64,000 bases of DNA from an uncultured Gammaproteobacteria bacterium. GTDB lineage: Bacteria > Pseudomonadota > Gammaproteobacteria > GCA-001735895. Under the pieces are notes generated by a model. It did no database searches. It saw only the letters and a program-made list of their open reading frames with translations, and had not been told where the DNA came from. The stretch is from the NCBI GenBank assembly GCA_947259485.1, contig CAMYLU010000020.1:22278-86277 (forward strand), written 5' to 3'. Positions 8,478 through 17,906 of the stretch are shown here, in pieces; position 1 is the first letter of the stretch; every line of letters starts with the position of its first letter. The position numbers and the translations under genes were made by a program.

Positions 8478-8891
8478 ATGTCAACCCATAAACGCATTCG
8501 AAAGTTCAATACGCGAGATACCTATCCCAACCAGGCGCTCGATAACGATCTGTGCCAGGCTGTTGTAGCCGGCAACACGGTTTACCTGCGCGGCCAGGTC
8601 GGTACTGATTTCGACGGCAACCTGGTTGGTCTGGGTGACCCGGCTGCGCAGGCCGAGCAGGCGATGAAGAACGTCAAGCAGCTGCTTGAGGAATCCGGTA
8701 GCGACCTGAGTCATATTGTAAAAACCACCACTTATATCACCGATCCAGGATATCGCGAACCGGTCTACCAGGTTGTCGGCAAGTGGCTCAAAGGCGTGTT
8801 TCCGATTTCGACCGGGATCGTGGTTGCCGGACTGGGTCAGCCTGAATGGCTGATGGAAATCGATGTTATTGCCGTGATTCCGCAAGACTAA
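8478..8891 (+). CDS. RidA/YjgF/YER057c family enamine/imine deaminase
   Basis: 137 residues from the ATG at 8478; a GTG three codons upstream is less likely. The RidA pattern is visible: an N-terminal beta strand, GNTVYLRGQVGTD, AAQAEQAMKNVKQLLEESG, then KTTTYITDP and a C-terminal VEIDVIAVIP-like strand (MEIDVIAVIPQD). RidA proteins form trimers and hydrolyse reactive enamines/imines made by PLP enzymes or amine oxidases. The arginine seen before the last strand in canonical RidA is not obvious (STGIVVAGLGQPEW here), so it may belong to one of the Rid2-7 subgroups. The nearby amine-catabolism genes fit imine detoxification. Confidence 0.85.
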   Translation: MSTHKRIRKFNTRDTYPNQALDNDLCQAVVAGNTVYLRGQVGTDFDGNLVGLGDPAAQAEQAMKNVKQLLEESGSDLSHIVKTTTYITDPGYREPVYQVVGKWLKGVFPISTGIVVAGLGQPEWLMEIDVIAVIPQD

Positions 8892-8978
8892 GTCAGCTGG
8901 CCTGGTTAACGCATCGGCAGTGCACTGCCACTCCGATGAGAAATTGTATAGTTATAACTAGATTGAAAGGAGGTGCCG

Positions 8979-9335
8979 ATGAAACCGGTAGCTGAGGGTG
9001 AACGCATGGTTATCAACCTCGATGAGATTGAATTTGAGCCCTATATCAATAGCCGCGGTGAAGAAGACGGGCTAGCCTTTCAACATGATCGAAGCAAGCC
9101 CCTGGGTACCGGTTTTCATATCTACAAAATGGAACCCGGATATACCACGATCCCGCATCAACACCGCGGTAACGAAGAGTTTTTAATACTGAGTGGCGAG
9201 GTAACCGACAATGACGGCACGGTATACCGTGAAGGTGACCTGGTTTTGATGAAGGATGGCACTCAGCATTGCTCTTACACCGAGAATGGTTGCGTTATTG
9301 TGGTTTATCTTGAGGCCCCCGAAGCGGAAGTCTAG
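8979..9335 (+). CDS. Cupin-domain protein
   Basis: 118 residues from the ATG at 8979, preceded by a very strong AAAGGAGG six bases upstream; the GTG two codons earlier lies inside that ribosome site. Cupin motif 1 is PHQHRGNEEFLILSGE (about residues 62-77), with His, His and Glu positions for metal binding, and motif 2 is LVLMKDGTQHCS (about 92-103), with a final His. It is a small single-domain cupin of unknown substrate. Its stop codon overlaps the stop of the convergent YdcH-like gene in a shared CTAG. Confidence 0.8.
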   Translation: MKPVAEGERMVINLDEIEFEPYINSRGEEDGLAFQHDRSKPLGTGFHIYKMEPGYTTIPHQHRGNEEFLILSGEVTDNDGTVYREGDLVLMKDGTQHCSYTENGCVIVVYLEAPEAEV

Positions 9336-9571
9336 GCTTCCTTGATCATGCGAAACAGTTCGTCTTTTAAATACAGACGGACTTTTTTGCGCTCCTCCAG
9401 GTATTCATCAGAGGTATTTTCTACCCCGGTTTCGATGCGATGTACCTCGTGGTCGACTTCGTGATATTCGTCGAACAGCCTGGCAAAATGATGATTGGTC
9501 ATTTTCAGATCGTGGATGGCGTCGCGGTGCTCGGGTAATTCGTGCACCAGGTCGTGCTTCTCAGTCAACAT
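9332..9571 (-). CDS. DUF465/YdcH family protein
   Basis: 79 residues, highly charged and wholly helical, with the DUF465 pattern of a central H..F.RL..EY...D..I.RIE (here HHFARLFDEYHEVDHEVHRIE) and a C-terminal RLYLKDELFRMI. Members are short coiled-coil proteins common in proteobacteria with no agreed function. It lies 14 bases downstream of the DksA-like gene on the same strand and probably shares its transcript. Confidence 0.8.
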   Translation of the reverse strand: MLTEKHDLVHELPEHRDAIHDLKMTNHHFARLFDEYHEVDHEVHRIETGVENTSDEYLEERKKVRLYLKDELFRMIKEA

Positions 9572-9585
9572 GCGTTTATCCTCGC

Positions 9586-9915
9586 TTAACTCTCAATTTT
9601 TTCGGCGCAATTGACACAATATGCCGTGAAAGGCAGCAATTCGAGCCTGGCGGTCGGGATATCCTCACCACATTCTTCGCAGCGGAAATAGGTACCGTTT
9701 TTAAGTCGGTGTAAAGCGAACTTGATCATCTCCAGCTCCTGTTCAGAACTGTTACCGAGCGATTCAAGCACCTCGTCATTTTCGCGTTCGCTGGCCTGCT
9801 CGCTCCAGTCGGCTGTCATACCCTCGTGGCGAATGTCCCGGTCGATCGAATTAATACGATGCGTCACTTCCTTTTTTAATGCGATTAATTTCTTTTTGAT
9901 GTCTTTCTCGTCCAA
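9586..9915 (-). CDS. TraR/DksA family zinc-finger protein
   Basis: 109 residues. A helical N-terminal half precedes a C4 zinc finger: CEECGEDIPTARLELLP followed by YCVNCAEK (Cys pairs near residues 88/91 and 102/105 by rough count). It is shorter than DksA (about 150) and lacks the long coiled-coil with the paired acidic tip residues, so it is better called DksA-like. The start is a TTG, supported by AGGAG nine bases upstream. It probably acts on RNA polymerase or zinc/stress responses; the exact role is unknown. It is followed by the YdcH-like gene. Confidence 0.82.
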   Translation of the reverse strand: MDEKDIKKKLIALKKEVTHRINSIDRDIRHEGMTADWSEQASERENDEVLESLGNSSEQELEMIKFALHRLKNGTYFRCEECGEDIPTARLELLPFTAYCVNCAEKIES

Positions 9916-9986
9916 GGGTATTTACTCCTAATTTCAGTCCAGGAAAACCTGAAGTCTAAAAATTCTATTAAAATGGATTATTAAAG

Positions 9987-10005
9987 TATCGACAGAATTT
10001 CGATA
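9987..10005. promoter_or_regulatory. Small dyad upstream of the DksA-like gene
   Basis: TATCGA (9987-9992) and TCGATA (10000-10005) form an inverted repeat with a seven-base spacer, in AT-rich DNA between the EamA gene and the start of the DksA-like gene. It could be a regulator site; no protein can be named. Confidence 0.25.
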
Positions 10006-10026
10006 ATAACCTTGATATGGGGCAAG

Positions 10027-10989
10027 TTAATAGTCGATCTGCGCGTGTTGAGGTAATTTTTTATGGGCACGGTTCTCAAGATAGAACACCAGCAAGCCGC
10101 TGAAAATAATCAAGCCGCTACCGACAAAGGAAATCCAGTCGGGCCAGTCACCCCACAGGTAAAAGCCAACCACCAGTGCAAAAGGCAGGGAGGCGTATTC
10201 GAAAGGTGCCACCGCCGCGGCCTCTCCCAAACGATAAGCCTGTGAAATCAGGTAGCCGCCAAACGATACCATAATCCCGCATAGCAGCAGCAGTTGCAGC
10301 TGGGCCAGGTCAGGCCAGCTCCAGGCGCGTAACAGGAAACCGGTTGCCTCGTTATCGTAAATGTCGAACCTGCCATCGCCGATAGCGAGGCCGACAACAG
10401 AGCTGATGACTATGAAAGCGAGCTGGATGTAAAAGGTTAAGGCGCTCGCCTTTTCACGCATGCCGAGTTTACGTGTCATCATGGTCATCACCGCGTAGGA
10501 CAGGGCGGCAAGAACCGGCAACAGGCTGATTGAGCGAAACACTTCACTGCCCGGACGCAGCATTATGATGACACCAATCAATCCGGCGATGATGACCAGC
10601 CAGCGTAACAGCCCAACCCTTTCTCCAAGTACGGGTTGTGACAATATGCAGATGAAAAGCGGTGCCGTGTAAAATAGCGATACGGTCTCGGCGAGTGGCA
10701 TTACTGCCAGACCCAGGAAGAAAAACATATTCGCCAGCACCAGCATCGAACCTCGTATAAAGTGCAGCAGTGGTCGACGTGTTTTCAAAGTTTTCAAACC
10801 ACCTTCCAGGTGAATGAAAACGAAAACAAGGATCATTGCGAAGACACCGCGGAACAACATAATTTCGTGTAGTGGCAACCCGGTACTCAGCCATTTTATT
10901 ATCGAGTCGCTGACGGTTAAGAATGCCAATGCTGCAACCAGGCATAAGATGCCCTGGGTATTTCGATTGAGTGTTTTCAGGTAGGTCAA
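10027..10989 (-). CDS. EamA/DMT-superfamily transporter
   Basis: 320 residues, ten predicted membrane segments in two EamA repeats (about 14-140 and 160-300), with the typical SDSIIKWLSTGLPLHEIMLFRG opening half and the GEAAAVAPFEYASLPFA segment in the second repeat. These are drug/metabolite exporters of the inner membrane. The frame opens with TTG, with no clear ribosome site, so the true start is uncertain. It follows the HDAC-like gene by 40 bases on the same strand and may export an amine or amino-acid product of that operon, which is inference. Confidence 0.83.
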   Translation of the reverse strand: MTYLKTLNRNTQGILCLVAALAFLTVSDSIIKWLSTGLPLHEIMLFRGVFAMILVFVFIHLEGGLKTLKTRRPLLHFIRGSMLVLANMFFFLGLAVMPLAETVSLFYTAPLFICILSQPVLGERVGLLRWLVIIAGLIGVIIMLRPGSEVFRSISLLPVLAALSYAVMTMMTRKLGMREKASALTFYIQLAFIVISSVVGLAIGDGRFDIYDNEATGFLLRAWSWPDLAQLQLLLLCGIMVSFGGYLISQAYRLGEAAAVAPFEYASLPFALVVGFYLWGDWPDWISFVGSGLIIFSGLLVFYLENRAHKKLPQHAQIDY

Positions 10990-11029
10990 ATCTGACCGCT
11001 CTAAACTCGCAATTGCCCGGTCGAGGGAC

Positions 11030-12058
11030 TCACGACCCCTCGTAACCCTGTAACACGTTCACCGTGTTAATGCCGATTTCCTCGACCGCGTAGCCGCCTT
11101 CCATGATGAATAGCGTGGGTAGCCCAAGGCTTGCTAGGGTTTTGCCGTAGCGCTTGAAGTCATCACTGGTCAGCTTGAAAAATGATATTGGATCATGTTC
11201 GAAGGTGTCGACACCGAGCGATATTACCAGCGCATCGGGCCCATAATTCCTGATCTTGTGACAGGCGTCTGCGAGTGCCGCGTTCCAGGTTTTGAAGTGG
11301 GTGCCGGGACCGAGCGGATAGTTATGGTTGAATCCTTCTCCGGCGCCTTGCCCGAGTTCATCGGCATAGCCGAGAAAATGCGGAAAGGCATCCCGGGGAT
11401 CGCCATGCAGCGACAGGAACATGACATCGTCACGATCGTAGAATATTGCCTGGCTACCGTTACCATGGTGGAAATCGACGTCGAGCAATGCGACCCTTGA
11501 TGCGCCCTGGTCGATAAAGCCTTGCGCCGCAACCGCGGCGTTATTGATGAAACAGTAACCGCCGAACATATCGCCGGCGGCATGGTGCCCGGGCGGACGG
11601 CACAGCGCAAAAGCTTCCCGGGCACCGTCTCGAATTGCGGACTGTGCCGTCAGTGCGACATCGACGCTGGCGCGTGCGGCCTTCCAGGTGCCGTTGGAGA
11701 TAGCGGTCTCGGCAGCGAGCGCATAATAGCCAAGCTTACCTTCGATATGGTCTGGAATACGTTGCTGCATGCCACGGGCGGGCCAGCAGGTTGCGATTGC
11801 TTCGCCCTTGTAGCCCGAAGCCGTCCAATCATCCCAGCAGGTTTCGAGGAAGTGTAAAAATTCTGGATCGTGTATCCGCGTGATAGCGTCGATGTTGTAT
11901 TGGTGCGGGGTAATCACATCGCCGAGGCCAACCTCGTTAACGCGTTGCAGGATATGTTCGGCGCGTACCGGGCACTCGAAAGGCGGCACCAGCTCACCAC
12001 CGTAGAGTTCGGTTTTGGCGTCGTGCAGCGCGTGTTTGTCGCTGAATACGGTAAGCAT
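11030..12058 (-). CDS. Histone-deacetylase-fold protein, acetylpolyamine amidohydrolase-like
   Basis: 342 residues, close to the length of bacterial acetylpolyamine amidohydrolase. Zinc-site motifs are complete: PPGHH (His158, His159), LLDVDFHHGNG (Asp193, Asp195, His197/198), SLGVDTFEHDP (third metal Asp) and EGGYAVEE with the catalytic Tyr. These enzymes remove acetyl groups from acetylated polyamines or lysine-like amines. It starts two bases after the aguB stop, so the two are co-translated. With AguB and the FAD oxidase nearby, deacetylation of N-acetyl-polyamines is the best guess. Confidence 0.87.
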   Translation of the reverse strand: MLTVFSDKHALHDAKTELYGGELVPPFECPVRAEHILQRVNEVGLGDVITPHQYNIDAITRIHDPEFLHFLETCWDDWTASGYKGEAIATCWPARGMQQRIPDHIEGKLGYYALAAETAISNGTWKAARASVDVALTAQSAIRDGAREAFALCRPPGHHAAGDMFGGYCFINNAAVAAQGFIDQGASRVALLDVDFHHGNGSQAIFYDRDDVMFLSLHGDPRDAFPHFLGYADELGQGAGEGFNHNYPLGPGTHFKTWNAALADACHKIRNYGPDALVISLGVDTFEHDPISFFKLTSDDFKRYGKTLASLGLPTLFIMEGGYAVEEIGINTVNVLQGYEGS

Positions 12059-12060
12059 GG

Positions 12061-12966
12061 CTAGTTTTCGTGGGTGATTCGTGGCTCGAGCTTGCCGTCG
12101 AGCGTGGAAATGGTTTGATAAAGATCAGGCCGGCGGTCGCGGTAGATGCCCCAGGCGTCGCGATAGCTGCGAATCACCTCCATATCGAATTCGTGTAGCA
12201 GTACGCTTTCGCTATGATTGTCGGCCTGGGCAACGATCTCACCGGTATGATCGGCAATAAACGAATGCCCGTAAAAAGTCAGTTCGTAAGCCGAATCCTG
12301 GGTTGCATGCTCGGTGCCGATACGATTGGAAGCGATCACCGGAACCATGTTGGCAGCGGCGTGGCCCTGCATGGTGCGTTGCCAGTGTCCACTGGAATCA
12401 AGCGTGATTGCGGGCGGCGGCTCCGAGCCGATGGCGGTTGGGTAGAGCAACAATTCTGCCCCCATCAGCGCCATGCTGCGTGCCGCTTCGGGAAACCATT
12501 GATCCCAGCAAACGCCGGCGCCGATCTTGCCGTAACGCGTATCCCAGACCTTGAAGCCGGTATCTCCGGGATTGAAATAATTCTTTTCCTGGTAACCGGG
12601 CCCGTTGGGAATATGCGATTTCCGATAGATACCAAGAATTTCGCCACCGGCGTCTACCATTGCCAGCGAATTGTAGAATGCCCGGTTGGCGCGTTCAAAC
12701 CAGCTAAAGGGCAGTACCACGTCGAGTTCTTTGGCGAGAGCCTGGAAGCGTTTCAAGGATTGATTCTGTTCCAGGGTCGTGGCCAGCTCGAAATGACTGG
12801 CATCCTGTTCGATACAAAAGTAGGGCGTCTCGAATAGTTCCTGAATCAGGATGACCTGTGCACCTCCGTCCGCGGCTTCGCGAATTAAATTTTCGGCGCG
12901 ATCCAGGTTTGCGGAAAGGTCCCAGCTGCAGGCCATCTGCGTGGCCGCAACGCGTAGCATCGACAT
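12061..12966 (-). CDS. aguB: N-carbamoylputrescine amidase
   Basis: 301 residues from the ATG at 12964-12966, which has GGAG eight bases upstream; a longer frame to 12999 is unlikely. The nitrilase triad is visible: Glu in LIQELFETPYF, Lys in YRKSHIPNGPGY and Cys in GAGVCWDQWFPE. The whole pattern matches AguB, which converts N-carbamoylputrescine to putrescine, CO2 and ammonia in agmatine use. No agmatine deiminase (aguA) is in the window. It is first in a unit with the HDAC-like deacetylase. Confidence 0.9.
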   Translation of the reverse strand: MSMLRVAATQMACSWDLSANLDRAENLIREAADGGAQVILIQELFETPYFCIEQDASHFELATTLEQNQSLKRFQALAKELDVVLPFSWFERANRAFYNSLAMVDAGGEILGIYRKSHIPNGPGYQEKNYFNPGDTGFKVWDTRYGKIGAGVCWDQWFPEAARSMALMGAELLLYPTAIGSEPPPAITLDSSGHWQRTMQGHAAANMVPVIASNRIGTEHATQDSAYELTFYGHSFIADHTGEIVAQADNHSESVLLHEFDMEVIRSYRDAWGIYRDRRPDLYQTISTLDGKLEPRITHEN

Positions 12967-13085
12967 CGCGGAAACTCCAAAAATGTATAGTACAACCAAC
13001 GATTCTTATCGATTTTCGAGAGCTTGGCTAGCTTTAAAATATCGGATCACGCACAATTCCGCGATTACCGAGGCGATCAATATTA

Positions 13086-14381
13086 ATGTCTGAATATCTG
13101 CCGCAAGATAATAACGAAAACTCTCTATGGGTTGAAACCGCGGTTGCCGGCCCAGAAAGTGAATCGTTAAACGAATCGATGCAGGCCGACGTACTCGTTG
13201 TCGGTGGTGGCTATACCGGATTATCCGCTGCTTTGCACCTTGCCGAAAAGGGTGTCTCGGTGGTCTTGCTCGAGGCAAAGAACATTGGCTTTGGTGGGTC
13301 AGGCCGCAATGCCGGGCTGGTCAACGCCGGAATCTGGAAAACCCCCGACGATGTGCAAAATCTGATCGGACCTGATGCCGCCAAACGCTTCAATCTTGCG
13401 TTGCGCGATTCCCCCGCGCTGGTGTTCGACCTGGTTGAACGCTTTAACCTGCAGTGCCAGGCGGAGCGCTGTGGCACTGTCCATATTGCCCACAGGGCCG
13501 ATGCCATGGCTTATCTTGAAGATCGTTGCCAGCAACTGCAAAAACTGGGCGCTGCGGCGCAGTTGATCGATGGCAGCCAGGCTGAGGCCATTTCAGGATC
13601 GCCGCTATACCGCCATGGTGGAATTCTCGATCCGGGCGCAGGCACCGTCCATCCGTTGAGCTATGCGCGCTCGCTCGCAAAAGCAGCAATCAACCGGGGT
13701 GTGCGCTTGTTCCAGCATTCCGGAATCGAAAGTCTCAATCGATACAATGATCGCTGGCTGGCGAAAACCGCCAACGGCGAGGTTATTGCCGAACAGGCGA
13801 TCATTGCAATCAATGCCTACGCGGATGCTAAAAGTAAAAAGGTTCGCAAGTCGACCCTGCCGGTGTTTATTTTCCATTGCGCGACGCCACCGTTACCCGC
13901 AGAAATTGCGGCGTCTATTATTCCGCAACGCCACGGCCTGTGGGATACGGATAGCTTGCTGACATCGTCGCGAATTGACGCTGAAGGCCGCCTGGTGATG
14001 AGTGCCCCAGGCCGACTGCATGGCTTTCAGCGCCGGATTCGGGAGAGCTGGATGATGCGCAAGCGTGATCGCCTTTATCCGCAACTGAAAGGAACCCCCT
14101 GGGCTTACCAGTGGAGTGGGCAGATCGGGGTAACCTCGACAAAAATCCTGCGGGTTCAGCTATTGGCCCCCGGCCTGTTTGCACCCGCGGGATATAACGG
14201 GCGGGGCATCGGTGTGGGCACGGTCATGGGGAAGCAGCTTGCCGACACCATCGCCAGCGGTAACCGCGATGATTTTCCGTTTCCGATCGAGGCGCTCTAT
14301 CGTGAAAAATGGTCAAAGATGCGCGCGGCTTACTACGATTATGGGACCCTGGCGCTGGAGTTTTTCAGCAGTCGCGGTTAA
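13086..14381 (+). CDS. FAD-dependent amine/amino-acid oxidoreductase (DAO family, PuuB-like)
   Basis: 431 residues. An N-terminal extension (about 35 residues) precedes the dinucleotide-binding VLVVGGGYTGLSAALHLAEKG (about 36-56). GSGRNAGLVNAG matches the GGRNGG-type loop of gamma-glutamylputrescine oxidase and relatives, and a C-terminal YNGRGIGVGT closes the FAD site. The family oxidises secondary amines or amino acids, giving H2O2, ammonia and an aldehyde or imine. It is divergent from aguB, which favours polyamine or related amine catabolism; sarcosine- or amino-acid-oxidase-like activity cannot be excluded. Confidence 0.82.
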   Translation: MSEYLPQDNNENSLWVETAVAGPESESLNESMQADVLVVGGGYTGLSAALHLAEKGVSVVLLEAKNIGFGGSGRNAGLVNAGIWKTPDDVQNLIGPDAAKRFNLALRDSPALVFDLVERFNLQCQAERCGTVHIAHRADAMAYLEDRCQQLQKLGAAAQLIDGSQAEAISGSPLYRHGGILDPGAGTVHPLSYARSLAKAAINRGVRLFQHSGIESLNRYNDRWLAKTANGEVIAEQAIIAINAYADAKSKKVRKSTLPVFIFHCATPPLPAEIAASIIPQRHGLWDTDSLLTSSRIDAEGRLVMSAPGRLHGFQRRIRESWMMRKRDRLYPQLKGTPWAYQWSGQIGVTSTKILRVQLLAPGLFAPAGYNGRGIGVGTVMGKQLADTIASGNRDDFPFPIEALYREKWSKMRAAYYDYGTLALEFFSSRG

Positions 14382-14433
14382 ATCCCGATGCCGGGCATTA
14401 AATTGTTCAGGGTAGCAGGCATATTGGCTGGAA

Positions 14434-14453
14434 TTATCCGATAGTCCGGATAA
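14434..14453. promoter_or_regulatory. Dyad operator candidate upstream of gcdH
   Basis: TTATCCG (14434-14440) and CGGATAA (14447-14453) form a perfect 7-base inverted repeat with a six-base spacer, 32 bases before the gcdH ATG. The position and symmetry suit a repressor or activator site; the cognate regulator is not identified. Confidence 0.4.
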
Positions 14454-14485
14454 AATGCGATCACACTAAACAGGCGAAATAACCC

Positions 14486-15670
14486 ATGGCACAATCGAAA
14501 CGAGTAACCTTTGACTGGCAGGATCCGATGTTCCTCGAGCAGCAGTTGAGCGAGGAGGAGCGCATGATTCGCGATGCTGCCCGTGAGTACTGCCAGGATG
14601 GACTGATGTCCCGCGTGCAAATGGCAAATCGCGACGAAGTGTTTCACCGTGAAATCATGAACGAGTTTGGCGAACTGGGTTTACTCGGTGCAACCATTCC
14701 CGAGGACTACGGCTGTGCTGGTGTTAACTACGTGTCCTATGGACTGGTGGCGCGCGAAGTCGAACGCGTCGATAGCGGTTACCGCTCGGCAATGAGCGTG
14801 CAGTCATCGCTGGTGATGCACCCGATATATGCCTATGGCGACGAGGCACAGCGCGAAAAATACCTGCCACGACTGGCCTCGGGTGAATGGGTTGGTTGTT
14901 TTGGATTAACCGAACCTGACGCGGGTTCTGATCCCGCCAGCATGAAGACGACGGCTACACCGGTTGACGGTGGCTACCAGCTCAAAGGCGCGAAAATGTG
15001 GATCACCAATTCCCCGATTGCCGATGTCGCCGTGGTCTGGGCCAAACTCGATAGCGTCATTCGAGGTTTTATTCTGGAACGTGGTATGAAGGGTTTTTCA
15101 ACCCCGAAAATCGAAGGCAAATTTTCATTGCGCGCTTCATCTACCGGTGAAATCGTGATGCAGAACGTGTTTGTTCCCGAGGAAAACCTGTTGCCAAACG
15201 TCGAAGGCCTGAAGGGGCCGTTTGGATGCCTGACCCGGGCACGCTTCGGCATCGCCTGGGGCACGATGGGAGCCGCTGAATTCTGCTGGCACGCGGCACG
15301 TCAATATACGCTCGATCGCAATCAGTTTGGCCGTCCGCTGGCGGCGACCCAGTTGATACAAAAGAAGCTCGCCGATATGCAAACGGAAATCGCGCTTGGC
15401 TTACAGGGTTGTGTGCAGATGGGGCGTCTGATGGATGCCGATAGTTGCCCGGTGGAACTGGTTTCGCTGATGAAACGCAATAACTGCGGCAAGGCGCTCG
15501 ACATTGCCCGCGTTGCCCGCGATATGCATGGTGGTAATGGCGTTTCCGACGAATACCACGTGATTCGGCACGTGATGAACCTAGAAGCCGTTAATACCTA
15601 TGAAGGTACGCATGATGTTCATGCCCTGATCCTCGGACGCGCACAAACCGGGATCCAGGCCTTTTCCTAA
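14486..15670 (+). CDS. gcdH: Glutaryl-CoA dehydrogenase
   Basis: 394 residues, an acyl-CoA dehydrogenase with the GcdH pattern: an N-terminal [25 protein letters not shown] (FAD/substrate loop), [31 protein letters not shown] and the catalytic glutamate in [15 protein letters not shown]. It converts glutaryl-CoA to crotonyl-CoA and CO2 in lysine, tryptophan or glutarate breakdown, passing electrons to ETF. The CaiB transferase gene starts on the base after its stop codon (TAAATG), so the pair forms a unit for activating and oxidising glutarate. Confidence 0.93.
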   Translation: MAQSKRVTFDWQDPMFLEQQLSEEERMIRDAAREYCQDGLMSRVQMANRDEVFHREIMNEFGELGLLGATIPEDYGCAGVNYVSYGLVAREVERVDSGYRSAMSVQSSLVMHPIYAYGDEAQREKYLPRLASGEWVGCFGLTEPDAGSDPASMKTTATPVDGGYQLKGAKMWITNSPIADVAVVWAKLDSVIRGFILERGMKGFSTPKIEGKFSLRASSTGEIVMQNVFVPEENLLPNVEGLKGPFGCLTRARFGIAWGTMGAAEFCWHAARQYTLDRNQFGRPLAATQLIQKKLADMQTEIALGLQGCVQMGRLMDADSCPVELVSLMKRNNCGKALDIARVARDMHGGNGVSDEYHVIRHVMNLEAVNTYEGTHDVHALILGRAQTGIQAFS

Positions 15671-16885
15671 ATGGCAGGACCTCTAAAGGGCTTCCGGGTT
15701 CTCGACCTGAGTCGCATACTGGCCGGCCCCTGGGCCAGCCAGATGCTGGCGGACCTCGGTGCCGAGGTTATCAAGATCGAACGTCCCGGCAGTGGTGACG
15801 ACACGCGAGGCTGGGGTCCTCCCTATATGCCTGATAGAGCTGGGGACGCTACCTCGGAGGCCGCCTATTTTCATGCTACCAACCGCGGCAAGCGGTCAGT
15901 TTGCATCGATATGTCCCAATCCGACGGGCAGGCGTTGATCCGGGACCTGGCAAAAGACTGCGATGTATTGATTGAAAACTTCAAGCTTGGCGGGTTGAAA
16001 AAGTACAAGCTGGATTATCCAGCCCTGAAGCGCATTAATCCCGGCCTGGTCTACTGTTCGATCACCGGCTTTGGACAAACCGGGCCTTACGCCGATCGTG
16101 CCGGCTACGATTTTATGATCCAGGCGATGGGCGGCATGATGAGCGTCACCGGGGAAGCCGATGGTTTGCCGATGAAAATAGGCGTGGCGCTGGCCGACGT
16201 GTTAACCGGTCTCTACGCGGCCAATGCTATCCAGGCAGCGTTGATTCATCAGCAAAAAACCGGCGCAGGTCAATATATCGACATGGCCCTGCTGGACGTA
16301 CAGGTGGCAACACTGGCGAACCAGGCTATGAACTACCTCGCTAGCGGTGACAGCCCTGGCAGGCTGGGTAATGCGCATCCAAATATCGTGCCCTACCAGG
16401 CGTTCCAGACTGCCGATGGTTATATCATTCTTGCGATTGGCAACGATGCTCAATTTGAAAAATTCTGTGACCTGGCCAATAGCAGCGAACTGGCTGCCGA
16501 TGAGCGTTTTCGCAGCAATAGTAACCGCGTTAAGAACCGTGAAACCCTGGTGCCCCAGGTGGAGAAAATCATGTTGCAAAAATCGAGCATCGAATGGCTC
16601 GATGCATTGAACGAGCGCGCTATTCCCTGCGGCCCGATTAACAACGTCGAACAGGTATTTGACGATCCGCAGGTGCGCCACCGTGGGATGCAACTTGAAC
16701 TCGACCACCCGGTTGCGGGTAAGGTTGCCAGTGTCGCCAATCCGATCAAACTCTCAGTTACCCCGGTCGAGTACCAACAGGCGCCACCGATGCTGGGAGA
16801 GCACACTAACAGCGTGTTAACTTCGCTGCTTGGATTGAGCGATCAGGACCTTGATCTATTGAGATCCAGGGGTGTTATTGCTTGA
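15671..16885 (+). CDS. CaiB/BaiF (family III) CoA-transferase, probably glutarate CoA-transferase
   Basis: 404 residues with family III signatures: [30 protein letters not shown] at the start, [28 protein letters not shown], and the catalytic aspartate in the [10 protein letters not shown] segment (about 175-184). Such enzymes move CoA from succinyl-CoA to another dicarboxylate. Pairing with gcdH in one unit is the usual context for the glutarate/hydroxymethylglutarate type (human SUGCT-like). The 3' end overlaps the convergent racemase-family gene by 11 bases. The acceptor is inferred from context. Confidence 0.87.
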   Translation: MAGPLKGFRVLDLSRILAGPWASQMLADLGAEVIKIERPGSGDDTRGWGPPYMPDRAGDATSEAAYFHATNRGKRSVCIDMSQSDGQALIRDLAKDCDVLIENFKLGGLKKYKLDYPALKRINPGLVYCSITGFGQTGPYADRAGYDFMIQAMGGMMSVTGEADGLPMKIGVALADVLTGLYAANAIQAALIHQQKTGAGQYIDMALLDVQVATLANQAMNYLASGDSPGRLGNAHPNIVPYQAFQTADGYIILAIGNDAQFEKFCDLANSSELAADERFRSNSNRVKNRETLVPQVEKIMLQKSSIEWLDALNERAIPCGPINNVEQVFDDPQVRHRGMQLELDHPVAGKVASVANPIKLSVTPVEYQQAPPMLGEHTNSVLTSLLGLSDQDLDLLRSRGVIA

Positions 16886-17906
16886 GGGGCCAGGTATCGC
16901 TGAGACGATAACCGCCAGGCCACGGATCGTCGGGGTCGAGCATCACCTGGTGAGTGCCGGTAATCCAGGCGCGCCCGCGAATCGATGGAATAATCGCTGA
17001 CTTATCTCCCACGCGGGTTTCCTTGACGATGCCGCAATCGAAGCGAGAATCGATGATCGACCTGCCAATTAACTTGTCCCCTGGTTGCATTAGGCCCCTG
17101 GCATGTAGTACCGCCATGCGCGCCGAGCAACCTGTTCCACAGGGAGAGCGATCCAGTTTGCCAGGGTCGATGGCGACCGTATTCCTGCTGACTTTGACCC
17201 CGTTTTCTTCGGCGATCGGCATGCCGAATTCACAGAACGAAATATGCGCCCAGTCCGGGTTGCCCGGGTGAGTAAAATTGAGTTGCTCGTTGGCGGCGGC
17301 ACTGATCCTGGTACCAAGCTGTGCCAGGTCTCTTGCTTCATCGGGTTTGATTTCGAAGCCGAGTGCAGCCGCATCAACGAGCACGAAGCTGTCGCCGCCA
17401 TAAGCGGTATCGACGGTCAGCGTTCCGAATCCTTCGATTTCAAGGCTGACATCGAGTTGGTCGGCGAACGAAGCTACATTATGTACTTCGATACTCTGTG
17501 CCTTACCGTTCTGGCAATACGCTTTTACCGGAACCAGGCCACCGGGTGCTTCGAGTACGAATTCGGTAAGCGGTTCCTGCATCTCGATCAGTCCGCTGTC
17601 GAGTAATACCGTGGAAACACAAATTGAATTTGAACCCGACATTGGCGGAGTATGTTCGGGCTCCATGATGATGAATCCAAACCGGGCCTCGGGTTGCTTT
17701 GCCGGGACCAGCAGGTTGACATGTTTGAATACGCCTCCGCGTGGTTCATTGAGCACCAGGTTTCTTAAACCCTGATCCTCGTCAATCCAGCGCGACTGTT
17801 GCCATAACGTATCTCCCGGGGGAGGGCTGACTCCGCCAACAATTACGTTGCCGACTTCACCCTCGGCATGGCAGGAAATCATGTGGACGATATTTTTACT
17901 TCTCAT
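16875..17906 (-). CDS. Proline racemase family enzyme (hydroxyproline epimerase/dehydratase type)
   Basis: 343 residues. The two catalytic positions are MSGSN (Ser90 where proline racemase has Cys) and DRSPCGTGC (Cys256). [13 protein letters not shown] opens the fold. The Ser/Cys pair sets it apart from Cys/Cys racemase/epimerases and Cys/Thr trans-3-hydroxyproline dehydratases; the family contains members of mixed epimerase and dehydratase activity, so the reaction is open. Its start overlaps the stop of the DUF1648-like gene by ATGA, so translation is coupled. It may feed hydroxyproline or a related imino acid to catabolism. Confidence 0.82.
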   Translation of the reverse strand: MRSKNIVHMISCHAEGEVGNVIVGGVSPPPGDTLWQQSRWIDEDQGLRNLVLNEPRGGVFKHVNLLVPAKQPEARFGFIIMEPEHTPPMSGSNSICVSTVLLDSGLIEMQEPLTEFVLEAPGGLVPVKAYCQNGKAQSIEVHNVASFADQLDVSLEIEGFGTLTVDTAYGGDSFVLVDAAALGFEIKPDEARDLAQLGTRISAAANEQLNFTHPGNPDWAHISFCEFGMPIAEENGVKVSRNTVAIDPGKLDRSPCGTGCSARMAVLHARGLMQPGDKLIGRSIIDSRFDCGIVKETRVGDKSAIIPSIRGRAWITGTHQVMLDPDDPWPGGYRLSDTWPLKQ

